Part shown: one piece after another, positions 25,502-33,085 of the stretch
How positions within the stretch are numbered: position 1 is the stretch's first letter
How the letters are laid out: every line of letters begins with the position of its first letter
Assembly (NCBI RefSeq): GCF_002899825.2
Contig: NZ_PPED02000003.1
Span: forward strand, 266,263 to 330,262
DNA from: Chryseobacterium phosphatilyticum
Lineage (GTDB): Bacteria; Bacteroidota; Bacteroidia; Flavobacteriales; Weeksellaceae
Length of the DNA stretch: 64,000 nucleotides
Direction of reading: 5' to 3'
Made by a program: the position numbers and the translations under genes
Notes under the pieces: generated by a model
What the model saw: the letters and a program-made list of their open reading frames with translations, nothing else
The model's database searches: none
What the model was told of the DNA's origin: nothing

Positions 25502-25531
25502 CAAAAATATACCTTTCTTTTGGATCATCAA
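25502..25531 (-). promoter_or_regulatory. Consensus Bacteroidetes promoter, minus strand
   Basis: On the minus strand: TTG (complement of 25529-25531), exactly 19 bases, then TATTTTTG (complement of 25502-25509). This is a full consensus match pointing at the RCC1-repeat gene 440 bases downstream. Confidence 0.6.
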
Positions 25532-25661
25532 ATGGTTAATGAAAAAATAATATGAATTCTATACTACGAATAAGGAAGGCAACCGATTCTTTCCATTATA
25601 ATATCTTTGGATACTACCCATTTAAAAGATAATCACGATTTTTCCATAGGAGCCAAAACCT

Positions 25662-25694
25662 ATAAAAAAGTCCTGAAAGATTACTTCCAGGACT
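25662..25694 (-). terminator. Terminator after tpiA
   Basis: On the minus strand AGTCCTG and CAGGACT flank an imperfect interior and are followed by TTTTTTATAGG. It lies about 125 bases beyond the tpiA stop codon. The rest of 25532-25818 contains no ORF I would support. Confidence 0.65.
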
Positions 25695-25818
25695 ATATTT
25701 TCATAGTTTTGTCAATCTTTGATTGCCATAGGAATCAAACCGTATGTTTTTTGAATAGCCATGCTGAGATTCTTCCTTCGTCAGAATGACAAACCTATGC
25801 GTATTGTTCTTTTCAATA

Positions 25819-26577
25819 TTAATTGAAACCCTCAATAATTTTAGAGAAGTCTTCAAGTTTTAAAGCTGCTCCTCCAATCAGACCACCGTCAATATCAGGC
25901 TGAGAGAAAATTTCTTTAGCATTATCCGGTTTCACAGAACCTCCGTAAAGGATAGAAACCTCGTCTGCAACTTCCTGTCCGTATTTCGCAGCAATGATAC
26001 TTCTGATATGAGCATGAATTTCCTGAGCCTGCTCTGGTGTTGCTGTTTCTCCTGTTCCGATAGCCCATACAGGTTCGTAAGCGATCACTACCTTTTTGAT
26101 CTCATCAGCAGAAAGAGTGAAAAGAGCGACTTCAGTCTGTTTTTTTACCACTTCAAGATGTTGCCCTGCCTTTCTTTGCTCAAGAGTTTCTCCGTTACAA
26201 TAGATAGGAGTAAGACCTTTATCTAAAGCCAATTTTACTTTTCTGTTACAGTGAGAATCTGTTTCACCGTGATACTGTCTTCTTTCAGAGTGTCCGATTA
26301 ATGAACCGGTAGCATCAATAGACTCTAGCATGTCAGCAGAAATTTCTCCTGTATAAGCGCCACTTTCATGCTCACTCATATCCTGAGAGAATACTCCAAT
26401 CTCATCCTTCTCAAAGATGTCTTTTGCCATCATCAGGTATAATGAAGGGGGGGCAATCCAAACCTCGCAGTTTGTTGCATTATTATTTTTATAGCTTAGT
26501 AACTGAATCATCAATTGTTGAGCATCAATTACATTTTTGTTCATTTTCCAGTTGCCTGCAACTATTTTTCTTCTCAT
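25819..26577 (-). CDS. tpiA: Triosephosphate isomerase
   Basis: 252 residues. It interconverts dihydroxyacetone phosphate and glyceraldehyde 3-phosphate in glycolysis and gluconeogenesis. The catalytic Lys is in AGNWKMN, the His in IGHSERRQYHGE, and the Glu in VIAYEPVWAIGTG. The phosphate-binding loop SILYGGSVKPDNA is present near the C-terminus. It is the last gene of a same-strand group with the TerB-like, BT_3928-like and DUF1599 genes, an arrangement I recall from other Bacteroidetes. Confidence 0.98.
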   Translation of the reverse strand: MRRKIVAGNWKMNKNVIDAQQLMIQLLSYKNNNATNCEVWIAPPSLYLMMAKDIFEKDEIGVFSQDMSEHESGAYTGEISADMLESIDATGSLIGHSERRQYHGETDSHCNRKVKLALDKGLTPIYCNGETLEQRKAGQHLEVVKKQTEVALFTLSADEIKKVVIAYEPVWAIGTGETATPEQAQEIHAHIRSIIAAKYGQEVADEVSILYGGSVKPDNAKEIFSQPDIDGGLIGGAALKLEDFSKIIEGFN

Positions 26578-26657
26578 ACGATTTATTATATTGATTTATT
26601 TACTTTTATTTTTTCACCGATGAATCTGCGTCATCTGCAAAATCTGCGAGCAAAATA

Positions 26658-27008
26658 TTACCCGATCCCCCAAAGATTCTTCAACAGAATATAAAAGGTG
26701 TGCTCCTCTTCAGTTACTTTATGATCCGCTTTGATCAATGATTTTGCAAATTGAGCAAATTTTACACGCTCATCCTCCGTAGAATCCTCATGGAAACATC
26801 TCGCATGAAATTCAAAATGATCTTTCCATTCTTCAGGTTGTAAAAGAGCAAGGGTTTCAAGCTCATTGTCAAGATTCATTCTGAAGGGAAATTCATCTGC
26901 CAAATATTGCTGCACCAGCATTCCTTCTTCAGGAGCAAACTCTCCGTCTACAGAAGATAAGATCATTAATAAGTGGTATCCCGCAATTGATTTATTTGAT
27001 TTTTGCAT
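26658..27008 (-). CDS. Small TerB-like helical protein
   Basis: 116 residues, all helical by composition, cytoplasmic. The opening HLLMILSSVDGEFAPEEGMLVQ and later FAKSLIKADHKVTEEEHTFY resemble the two acidic helix-loop segments of TerB-like proteins, where Asp/Glu may bind a metal. Function in this context is unknown. It lies between tpiA and the BT_3928-like gene on the same strand. Confidence in the family name is moderate; the gene itself is well supported by its clean start and codon use. Confidence 0.75.
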   Translation of the reverse strand: MQKSNKSIAGYHLLMILSSVDGEFAPEEGMLVQQYLADEFPFRMNLDNELETLALLQPEEWKDHFEFHARCFHEDSTEDERVKFAQFAKSLIKADHKVTEEEHTFYILLKNLWGIG

Positions 27009-27055
27009 TGTTTTTTTGAATTTATAGTTGAGTGTTTAAGTTTGCCGGTTATGCC

Positions 27056-28165
27056 TTAGTTGACATAATCTTTTGCCGGCTGTTTGTCTACAATTTTCCC
27101 ATTTTCCAGGATCAGCACAAACGGGTTGCTTCTGGCGATCGTTTTAATAGCAGTCCCATCCATCATGACATTTTTGATGGTTTTAAAAGTATTGTGATCG
27201 GTAGAAACGCCATAGATAAGAGCTCCTTTCTGCGCGTTTACCTTAGCTTCCACTTTTCGAAGTAGATCAGCTGAAACTTCTTTCGGATGATAAGAGAAAA
27301 CCAAAATTGCTTTAGGAGCTTTAATGATTTCTTCGGTAAGTTCCATGCCTGCAGGATCTTCAATTTTAAATTTTACGATCTCAGACTTGTAACCTTCTTT
27401 GATCAGAACAGATTCATTTTTCCCTTCCTCAATTTTCCATGGTGAACCTTCTGACCAGTATTTCGTTTCTTTGATGTAATCATCCTGATTAACCTTCACC
27501 ACTTCATTGGTTTTCTGATTTTTCAAAGAATAAAAAGTCTTGTATTCAGAAGGGTTTTTGTTGATTTTCTCTTTTTCTCCTTTGATATCCGTCCCGATTT
27601 TATAATCACGGAAATCGATAAGCGGTTCATGCATAATTCCTTGGGCCATAATGTAAATCATCACCAAGGCAAATACTCCCAATAAGTAATATTTAAACTT
27701 ACCAGAAGACTCTTTTCTGTTTACTCCATATTCATCTTTCTTACGGAAATCTTTTCTGTACAGGATAAACACAAGAATAAGGCCTGCCAGAAGAGCAACA
27801 TCCTTAAAGAAACTTTGCCACGGTGTAAACTTAATAGCATCTCCAAAACATCCACAATCCGTTACTACATTGAAGTAAGCAGAATAGAACGTAAGGAATC
27901 CAAAGAAAACGCAAAGTGCTATTAATGCTGACAAGGTAAATTTAAGCTTCAATTTAAGCAACAACATAAATCCGAGGAAAAGCTCCAGAACAACAACAAT
28001 AATTGAAAACAGCAACGCAAATTTTTCAAAAAACGGCATGTTGAACACAGCAGGTGAAAAATATTCCTCCATTTTGAAAGAGAATCCCACCAGATCCACA
28101 GCTTTCACAAAGCCGGAAAGGATAAAAATGACAGCAATAATAAAGCGTAATAAACCTTTGATCAT
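27056..28165 (-). CDS. BT_3928-like DoxX-domain membrane protein
   Basis: 369 residues. The N-terminal 160 residues form a DoxX-like membrane domain with four or five helices (about 6-24, 44-62, 72-90, 115-135, 160-178), including the motif FILSGFVKAVDLVGF typical of DoxX/MauE. A DCGCFGD motif in the first periplasmic loop suggests thiol chemistry. The C-terminal 180 residues are soluble and look like a thioredoxin-like fold without an obvious CxxC active site. It is one base from the DUF1599 gene, so the two are one operon. Precise role is unknown. Confidence 0.85.
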   Translation of the reverse strand: MIKGLLRFIIAVIFILSGFVKAVDLVGFSFKMEEYFSPAVFNMPFFEKFALLFSIIVVVLELFLGFMLLLKLKLKFTLSALIALCVFFGFLTFYSAYFNVVTDCGCFGDAIKFTPWQSFFKDVALLAGLILVFILYRKDFRKKDEYGVNRKESSGKFKYYLLGVFALVMIYIMAQGIMHEPLIDFRDYKIGTDIKGEKEKINKNPSEYKTFYSLKNQKTNEVVKVNQDDYIKETKYWSEGSPWKIEEGKNESVLIKEGYKSEIVKFKIEDPAGMELTEEIIKAPKAILVFSYHPKEVSADLLRKVEAKVNAQKGALIYGVSTDHNTFKTIKNVMMDGTAIKTIARSNPFVLILENGKIVDKQPAKDYVN

Positions 28166-28166
28166 A

Positions 28167-28733
28167 TTAAATAGTTTTGGGTTCGAATTGATTTTCTTTT
28201 TCTGAAAACTTAATCAGGCAGAAAACTGCATAGTTCAGCATGTCAAAATAATTGGCATCAAGACCTTCAGAAACGATCGTTTGTCCCTGATTGTCTTCAA
28301 TCTGCTTTGTTCTCAATACTTTCTGGTAAATAAGATCTGTAATGGAAGAAATTCTCATATCCCTCCATGCCTCACCATAATCATGATTTTTTCTCTCCAT
28401 TAAAGCCTGAGCTTCACGGGCATATTTGTCATACAGACTTATTATTTCTTCTTTATTTTCGTTGAAATCATTGGAAAATCCTTTTTCAAGCTGGATAAGA
28501 CCAATGATAGAGTAATTGACGATTGCAATAAATTCATCTTCCTCACTTTCATCCACCATCTTTTTATCAGTCATCTGTAACGTACGGATTCTATTGACTT
28601 TGATATAAATCTGATCCGTAATGGAACTCGGTCGTAAGACCCTCCACGCTGCACCGTAATCCTGTAGCTTTTTACTGAAAAGATCACGACACTGACTGAT
28701 AATTTTCTCGAACTGTACTGATGTTTTTAGCAT
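28167..28733 (-). CDS. DUF1599 protein
   Basis: 188 residues made of two repeats (about 5-95 and 100-180). Each has K-x-x-D-Y-G-x-A-W-R followed by S-I-T-D-x-I-Y-x-K-x-x-R, a pattern that identifies DUF1599 and suggests a duplicated nucleotide-pyrophosphatase-like helical unit. No function is established to my knowledge. It leads the operon with the BT_3928-like gene and is divergent from folP, a synteny that may point to folate or nucleotide metabolism. Confidence 0.88.
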   Translation of the reverse strand: MLKTSVQFEKIISQCRDLFSKKLQDYGAAWRVLRPSSITDQIYIKVNRIRTLQMTDKKMVDESEEDEFIAIVNYSIIGLIQLEKGFSNDFNENKEEIISLYDKYAREAQALMERKNHDYGEAWRDMRISSITDLIYQKVLRTKQIEDNQGQTIVSEGLDANYFDMLNYAVFCLIKFSEKENQFEPKTI

Positions 28734-28740
28734 AAATTTT

Positions 28741-28912
28741 CTTAATCTTCCAAATATACGAATTGTTTTAGATTTTGAATTGGTAGTAAGGGGATAAGGT
28801 GGGAGAGTTTTTGGGTCTGAGAGGGGGAGGGTGGAATGTTGGAGGATAATGCAGCCAGAGTAAAATGTGCATAATTTTTAATAGTTATCTTCCTATTCCA
28901 TACACAAATCAT
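28741..28912. other. Divergent intergenic region with G-rich tract
   Basis: Between DUF1599 (minus) and folP (plus). It contains a G-rich stretch (about 28790-28835, many GGGAG and GGTGG units) that is unusual for this AT-rich genome. A similar purine-rich sequence occurs in reverse orientation near 56480. No RNA gene was recognised. Confidence 0.4.
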
Positions 28913-28920
28913 TAATTTTG
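28913..28920 (+). promoter_or_regulatory. Predicted folP -7 box
   Basis: TAATTTTG fits TAnnTTTG and lies 43 bases before the folP ATG. No convincing TTG was found upstream. Confidence 0.5.
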
Positions 28921-28963
28921 TAGTGGATAAATCTTCTATTATTCATCATTTATCAGTTATCCT

Positions 28964-29830
28964 ATGCTTTCAAAACCTTCAAATCTTAAGCCCGTCAATG
29001 CCCAAACCTACTCAATCAATTGTAACGGTCGTTTGGTACAACTTGACATTCCCAAAATCATGGGAATCCTCAATCTTACCCCGGATTCTTTTTCTGATGG
29101 AGGGAAATTCAATACTGAGAAATTGGCATTGAAACATGCCGAAAAACTTCTGAGTGAAGGTGCCGAAATTCTGGATATTGGACCACAGTCCACCCGCCCG
29201 AATGCAGAGTTTTTGAGCAGCCAGGAAGAAATACAAAGAATTGGAAATATCATTTCCCTGATAAAAAAAGAATTTCCTGAAGTGTTGATCTCTCTGGATA
29301 CATTTTATGCTGAAACAGTACGGTTTGGCTTTAATGAAGGGGTAGATATTATTAATGATATTTCTGGTGGTCAGTATGATACACAGATGTTTAATGCGGC
29401 GGCAGAGACCGGTCTTCCCTATATTTTAATGCATGTGAATCCTTCTTATGAGTCGATGCATGAGAAAATTAAATTTGATGATATCACCTTAGAGGTCAAC
29501 AGGTATTTTTCTCAAAAAACAACAGAACTTTTACAAAAAGGAGTGAAAGATATTATTCTTGATCCGGGTTTTGGTTTCGGAAAAACAGTGGAGGGTCAGA
29601 TGAAAATGATCCATGAAGTTGAATATCTTGGATTTGCAAAGTTTCCTTTACTGATAGGGATTTCAAGAAAATCTTTTATTTATAAACCGTTGGGGAAATC
29701 ATCATTGGATATCAATGAAGAAACCCAGAAGCTTCACATGACCGTATTGGAACAGGGAGCCAAAATTTTAAGAGTTCATGATGTGGCTCAGGCAAAGGAA
29801 ACGTTGGATCAGTTTTTACAAAAAAAATAA
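28964..29830 (+). CDS. folP: Dihydropteroate synthase
   Basis: 288 residues. It joins 4-aminobenzoate to the pterin diphosphate to give dihydropteroate, the step inhibited by sulfonamides. Landmarks are MGILNLTPDSFSDGG, the diphosphate loop ILDIGPQSTRPNA, ISLDTF, DIINDISGG, LILDPGFGFGKT and LIGISRKSF. The start is the ATG at 28964; the first 18 residues precede the conserved barrel. It is divergent from DUF1599 and sits just before the ilv leader region but is likely a separate unit. Confidence 0.97.
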   Translation: MLSKPSNLKPVNAQTYSINCNGRLVQLDIPKIMGILNLTPDSFSDGGKFNTEKLALKHAEKLLSEGAEILDIGPQSTRPNAEFLSSQEEIQRIGNIISLIKKEFPEVLISLDTFYAETVRFGFNEGVDIINDISGGQYDTQMFNAAAETGLPYILMHVNPSYESMHEKIKFDDITLEVNRYFSQKTTELLQKGVKDIILDPGFGFGKTVEGQMKMIHEVEYLGFAKFPLLIGISRKSFIYKPLGKSSLDINEETQKLHMTVLEQGAKILRVHDVAQAKETLDQFLQKK

Positions 29831-29846
29831 AAAGTGTTAAAAAAAC

Positions 29847-29876
29847 TTGTGAGTAATTAAAAAGTTTATACATTTG
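29847..29876 (+). promoter_or_regulatory. ilv operon promoter, predicted leaderless start
   Basis: TTG at 29847-29849, 19 bases, then TACATTTG at 29869-29876: a full consensus match. The ATG of the first leader peptide follows after 4 bases (CAAC), so the transcript should start at or beside that ATG. Confidence 0.8.
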
Positions 29877-29880
29877 CAAC

Positions 29881-29964
29881 ATGAATTTTACGAATCAGGA
29901 AAATATCATTGTCATTTCTATTATTGCTGTTGTCATTAACAACAGTAGGGAAACGGCATTTTAA
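29881..29964 (+). CDS. ilv leader peptide 1
   Basis: 27-codon ORF: MNFTNQEN, then IIVISIIAVVI, then NNSRETAF and TAA. Codons 9-19 hold six Ile and three Val, the two end products of the downstream pathway. The segment GAAACGGC (29950-29957), five codons before the stop, is complementary to GCCGTTTC (29995-30002), the 5' arm of the next terminator. A ribosome stalled in the Ile/Val run would leave GAAACGGC free to block the terminator. A ribosome reaching the stop would cover it and allow termination. Too short for routine gene calling. Confidence 0.88.
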   Translation: MNFTNQENIIVISIIAVVINNSRETAF

Positions 29965-29992
29965 AAATAGATTTTAAATTTATAATATATAC

Positions 29993-30021
29993 AAGCCGTT
30001 TCAATTTGAAACGGCTTTTTT
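29993..30021 (+). terminator. ilv attenuator terminator 1
   Basis: Perfect 10-base arms (AAGCCGTTTC / GAAACGGCTT), loop AATTT, followed by TTTTGTTTT. It lies 28 bases after the stop codon of leader peptide 1 and 200 bases before ilvE. Confidence 0.9.
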
Positions 30022-30046
30022 GTTTTAATTTTTTATTGTATAAAGT

Positions 30047-30103
30047 ATGTATCACTTACTAACTGTAATTATTATCGTCATTATTATTCCCTTGCGTCTG
30101 TGA
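30047..30103 (+). CDS. ilv leader peptide 2
   Basis: 18-codon ORF reading MYHLLTVIIIVIIIPLRL, then TGA. It has six Ile, two Val and four Leu, so it can report on all three branched-chain aminoacyl-tRNAs. CTGTGAGAAGG (30098-30108), which includes the stop codon, can pair with CCTCTCACAG (30137-30146) of the second terminator over ten pairs with one bulged A. No promoter box precedes it, so it should be read only when the first terminator has been passed. This gives two attenuators in series. Confidence 0.88.
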   Translation: MYHLLTVIIIVIIIPLRL

Positions 30104-30132
30104 GAAGGAAAGTGTATGACTGTACATATATT

Positions 30133-30166
30133 AAGCCCTCTCACAGTGTGAGAGGGCTTTTTTTAT
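30133..30166 (+). terminator. ilv attenuator terminator 2
   Basis: Arms AAGCCCTCTCA / TGAGAGGGCTT, loop CAGTG, followed by seven Ts. It lies 29 bases after the second leader stop codon and 30 bases before the ilvE ATG. Confidence 0.92.
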
Positions 30167-30196
30167 TCCCATTTGTTAATTTTAAACCTTTATAAC

Positions 30197-31060
30197 ATGT
30201 ATTACAACGACAACACTGTCATCTATTTTAACGGAAATTTCAGGAAAGCAAAAGAGGCCGGAACCGATCTTTACGGTCAATCTCTTCATTACGGGTACTC
30301 CGTTTTTGAAGGTATTAAATCCTACAGTACCGATCAGGGGACGAAAATTTTTAAAGCGAAAGAGCATTACGAAAGATTAAAAAGATCGGCAGAGCTGATG
30401 CATATTCCGTTTGATTATTCAGTGGAACAACTTACAGATCTTACCTATGAACTTTTAGAAAAAAATGGATTTTCAGATGCTTACATTCGTCCTCTTGTTA
30501 CCTGCTCTCCCAATATGTCCCTTTCAAAAGGAAAAGAATCTTATTTGTCTTTGCTAGCCTGGGAATGGAGTAACGGTTATCTGGCAGATAAAATGAAGAT
30601 CATGACATCAGAATTTCAGCGTCCTAATCCTAAGGCTTTTAAGGTTGAAGCCAAAGTAGGAGGGCATTACGTAAACTCTATCCTGGCTTGTCAGGATGCC
30701 AAAGATAAAGGCTATGATGAAGCTCTGGTTCTGGACGAAAATGGAAATGTTGCTGAGAGCTCCGGAGCCAATGTTTTCTATGAAAAAGACGGCACATTAT
30801 TCACTCCTGCCAAAGGAAGCATTCTTCCGGGAATTACCAGACAAACGGTGATGGAGATCTGTAATGAACTTAACATTCCCGTAAAAGAAACATTTTTCAC
30901 ACCAGAAGAAATGCGTGGTGCTGATGCTGGTTTTTTTTGTGGTACAGCAGCAGAAATTGTTGCTCTTGACTCGCTGGATGATGTTCCTTTTACGAAAAAC
31001 TGGGAAGATACAGCAAGTCATAAAGTACAAGAGGCTTATTCAAAATTAGTAAGATTTTAG
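30197..31060 (+). CDS. ilvE: Branched-chain amino acid aminotransferase
   Basis: 287 residues from the ATG at 30197; the ORF opens eight codons earlier. It transaminates the keto acids of Ile, Val and Leu with glutamate, using pyridoxal phosphate (fold type IV). The catalytic Lys is in KVEAKVGGHYVNSILACQDAK, preceded by YGYSVFEGIKSY. The cofactor-binding Glu is in NVAESSGANVFYEKDG, and GSILPGITRQTVMEI is the phosphate-binding loop. It is the first structural gene after the double attenuator. There is a 323-base gap before ilvD. Confidence 0.96.
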   Translation: MYYNDNTVIYFNGNFRKAKEAGTDLYGQSLHYGYSVFEGIKSYSTDQGTKIFKAKEHYERLKRSAELMHIPFDYSVEQLTDLTYELLEKNGFSDAYIRPLVTCSPNMSLSKGKESYLSLLAWEWSNGYLADKMKIMTSEFQRPNPKAFKVEAKVGGHYVNSILACQDAKDKGYDEALVLDENGNVAESSGANVFYEKDGTLFTPAKGSILPGITRQTVMEICNELNIPVKETFFTPEEMRGADAGFFCGTAAEIVALDSLDDVPFTKNWEDTASHKVQEAYSKLVRF

Positions 31061-31383
31061 TCATTGTAAATTTTTAAAGTGTAATCATTTGGTTATTAGG
31101 CATATGTGTCTGTTTTTTAAACAGTTGAATATTGTAGTTTTCAGAAAAATAAGAAGTAAGGAAAATATGACAAACTGTAGTTTTGAATCAAAATTTAGAA
31201 AAAAGACTCAGGAATGAGTTTCGAAAAACTAAAACTTTCAATATTTCACTGAGAAAACAAGAAACAAATTTCAGAAACCCCGAAAGAAGAATAAAAGTAT
31301 TTGATTATAGTATAAATACACGGTTAGCTAGGGATTTGACAAATAAAAAGACAATCTTTTTAAAAAGATAAGAAAAACGAAAA
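31061..31383 (+). other. Gap inside the ilv operon
   Basis: About 320 AT-rich bases between ilvE and ilvD. A TAGTTTTG box at 31178-31185 could be an internal promoter, but no TTG is suitably placed. A TTG-started 62-codon Lys/Arg-rich ORF (31183-31371) and a 12-codon ORF at 31213 look like chance. No terminator or leader peptide like those upstream of ilvE was found. Confidence 0.45.
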
Positions 31384-33078
31384 ATGCAGGATAAAATGTT
31401 AAATAAGTATTCAAAAACATTCACACAAAATCGAGAGCAACCCGCTGCAAAAGCAATGTTGTACGGAATAGGCTTTAAAGAAGAAGACATGCAAAAGGCT
31501 CAGGTGGGTATTGCCAGTATGGGGTATGATGGGAATACGTGCAATATGCATCTGAATGATCTGGCTAAAGTGGTAAAAAAAGGGACCTGGAGCCACGGAC
31601 TTGCCGGATTGATTTTTAATACCATAGGGGTGAGTGATGGAATGAGCAATGGAACAGATGGGATGCGCTATTCGCTGGTAAGCAGAGATGTAATTGCAGA
31701 CAGTATTGAAGCAATTTGTGGAGCCCAGTACTATGATGGTCTTATCACACTACCAGGATGTGATAAGAATATGCCTGGTACCATTATCGCCATGGGCAGA
31801 TTAGACAGGCCTTCAATAATGGTGTATGGAGGAACAATAGCTCCGGGATGTTACAAAGGAGAAGCGTTGAATATTGTTTCAGCTTTTGAAGCTTTAGGAA
31901 AAAAAATTGCCGGAGAAATCAGTGATGAAGATTTTGAAGGTGTGGTCAAAAACTCTTGTCCGGGAGCAGGAGCATGCGGAGGAATGTATACTGCGAATAC
32001 CATGGCTTCTGCAATAGAAGCATTGGGAATGAGTCTTCCATATTCTTCTTCCAATCCGGCCTTAAGTAAGGAGAAAAAAGAGGAGTGCCTGGAAGCAGGA
32101 AGATATCTGAAAATATTATTGGAAAAAGATATCAAACCTTCTGATATCATGACCCGGAAAGCCTTTGAAAATGCGCTTCGCTTAATCGTTATTCTCGGTG
32201 GAAGTACCAATGCTGTTTTGCATTTTATAGCAATGGCTAAAAGTGTTGGGGTATCTGTTACTCAGGACGATTTTCAAAAGATGAGCGATTGTACACCTGT
32301 TTTGGCAGATCTCAAACCAAGCGGAAAATACCTGATGCAGGATTTGCATGAGCATGGAGGTACACCCGCTGTCATGAAATATCTCTTGAAGGAAGGATTA
32401 CTACATGGTGACTGTCTTACGGTAACCGGAAAAACAATAGCAGAAAACCTGGAAAATGTCCCTGATCTTGATTTTAAGCAACAAAAAATTATCAAACCCC
32501 TGTCTGAACCTGTCAAAGAAACAGGTCATCTTAGAATTTTATATGGAAATCTGGCAGAACAAGGAAGTGTAGCCAAAATAACAGGAAAGGAAGGAGAACG
32601 ATTTACAGGAAAAGCACGGGTTTTTGATGGAGAAAAGAATCTGATCCGTGGTATTGAAGATGGTACGGTACAGCATGGGGATGTTATTGTGATTCGTCAT
32701 GAAGGACCTAAAGGGGCTCCGGGAATGCCGGAAATGCTAAAGCCTACCAGCGCGTTGATCGGAGTAGGATTAGGAAACAGTGTTGCCTTAATTACAGATG
32801 GCAGATTCAGTGGTGGAACTCATGGTTTTGTAGTGGGACATATTACTCCTGAAGCCCAGGAAGGAGGACTTATTGCCTTTGTGAAGGATAATGATATTAT
32901 TGAAATTGATGCGGTGAGCAATACCATACAGCTGAAAGTTTCAGAAGAAGAAATCGCAAAAAGAAAAGAGGGATGGCAAAAGCCTGAACTTAAAGTAAAA
33001 AAAGGATTGTTGTACAAATATGCACTGACGGTATCATCTGCTGCTGAAGGTTGTGTAACAGACGAACCACTTAAATAA
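31384..33078 (+). CDS. ilvD: Dihydroxy-acid dehydratase
   Basis: 564 residues. It dehydrates 2,3-dihydroxy-3-methylbutanoate or -pentanoate to the keto acids of Val and Ile, using an iron-sulfur cluster. The cluster Cys ligands are visible in [25 protein letters not shown] and [16 protein letters not shown]. Other landmarks are [20 protein letters not shown] and [18 protein letters not shown]. The start could instead be the Met five codons later (MLNKYSKT). It is 7 bases from ilvB. Confidence 0.97.
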   Translation: MQDKMLNKYSKTFTQNREQPAAKAMLYGIGFKEEDMQKAQVGIASMGYDGNTCNMHLNDLAKVVKKGTWSHGLAGLIFNTIGVSDGMSNGTDGMRYSLVSRDVIADSIEAICGAQYYDGLITLPGCDKNMPGTIIAMGRLDRPSIMVYGGTIAPGCYKGEALNIVSAFEALGKKIAGEISDEDFEGVVKNSCPGAGACGGMYTANTMASAIEALGMSLPYSSSNPALSKEKKEECLEAGRYLKILLEKDIKPSDIMTRKAFENALRLIVILGGSTNAVLHFIAMAKSVGVSVTQDDFQKMSDCTPVLADLKPSGKYLMQDLHEHGGTPAVMKYLLKEGLLHGDCLTVTGKTIAENLENVPDLDFKQQKIIKPLSEPVKETGHLRILYGNLAEQGSVAKITGKEGERFTGKARVFDGEKNLIRGIEDGTVQHGDVIVIRHEGPKGAPGMPEMLKPTSALIGVGLGNSVALITDGRFSGGTHGFVVGHITPEAQEGGLIAFVKDNDIIEIDAVSNTIQLKVSEEEIAKRKEGWQKPELKVKKGLLYKYALTVSSAAEGCVTDEPLK

Positions 33079-33085
33079 AAGAATA

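Noticed and set aside
25607..25789. 60-codon plus-strand ORF upstream of tpiA end
   Set aside because: It spans the likely tpiA terminator, shows no motif and ends in a sequence common to intergenic repeats.
31183..31371. 62-codon Lys/Arg/Asn-rich ORF between ilvE and ilvD
   Set aside because: It starts with TTG, has a low-complexity composition typical of AT-rich noncoding DNA, and shows no amino-acid cluster or terminator that would make it a leader peptide.
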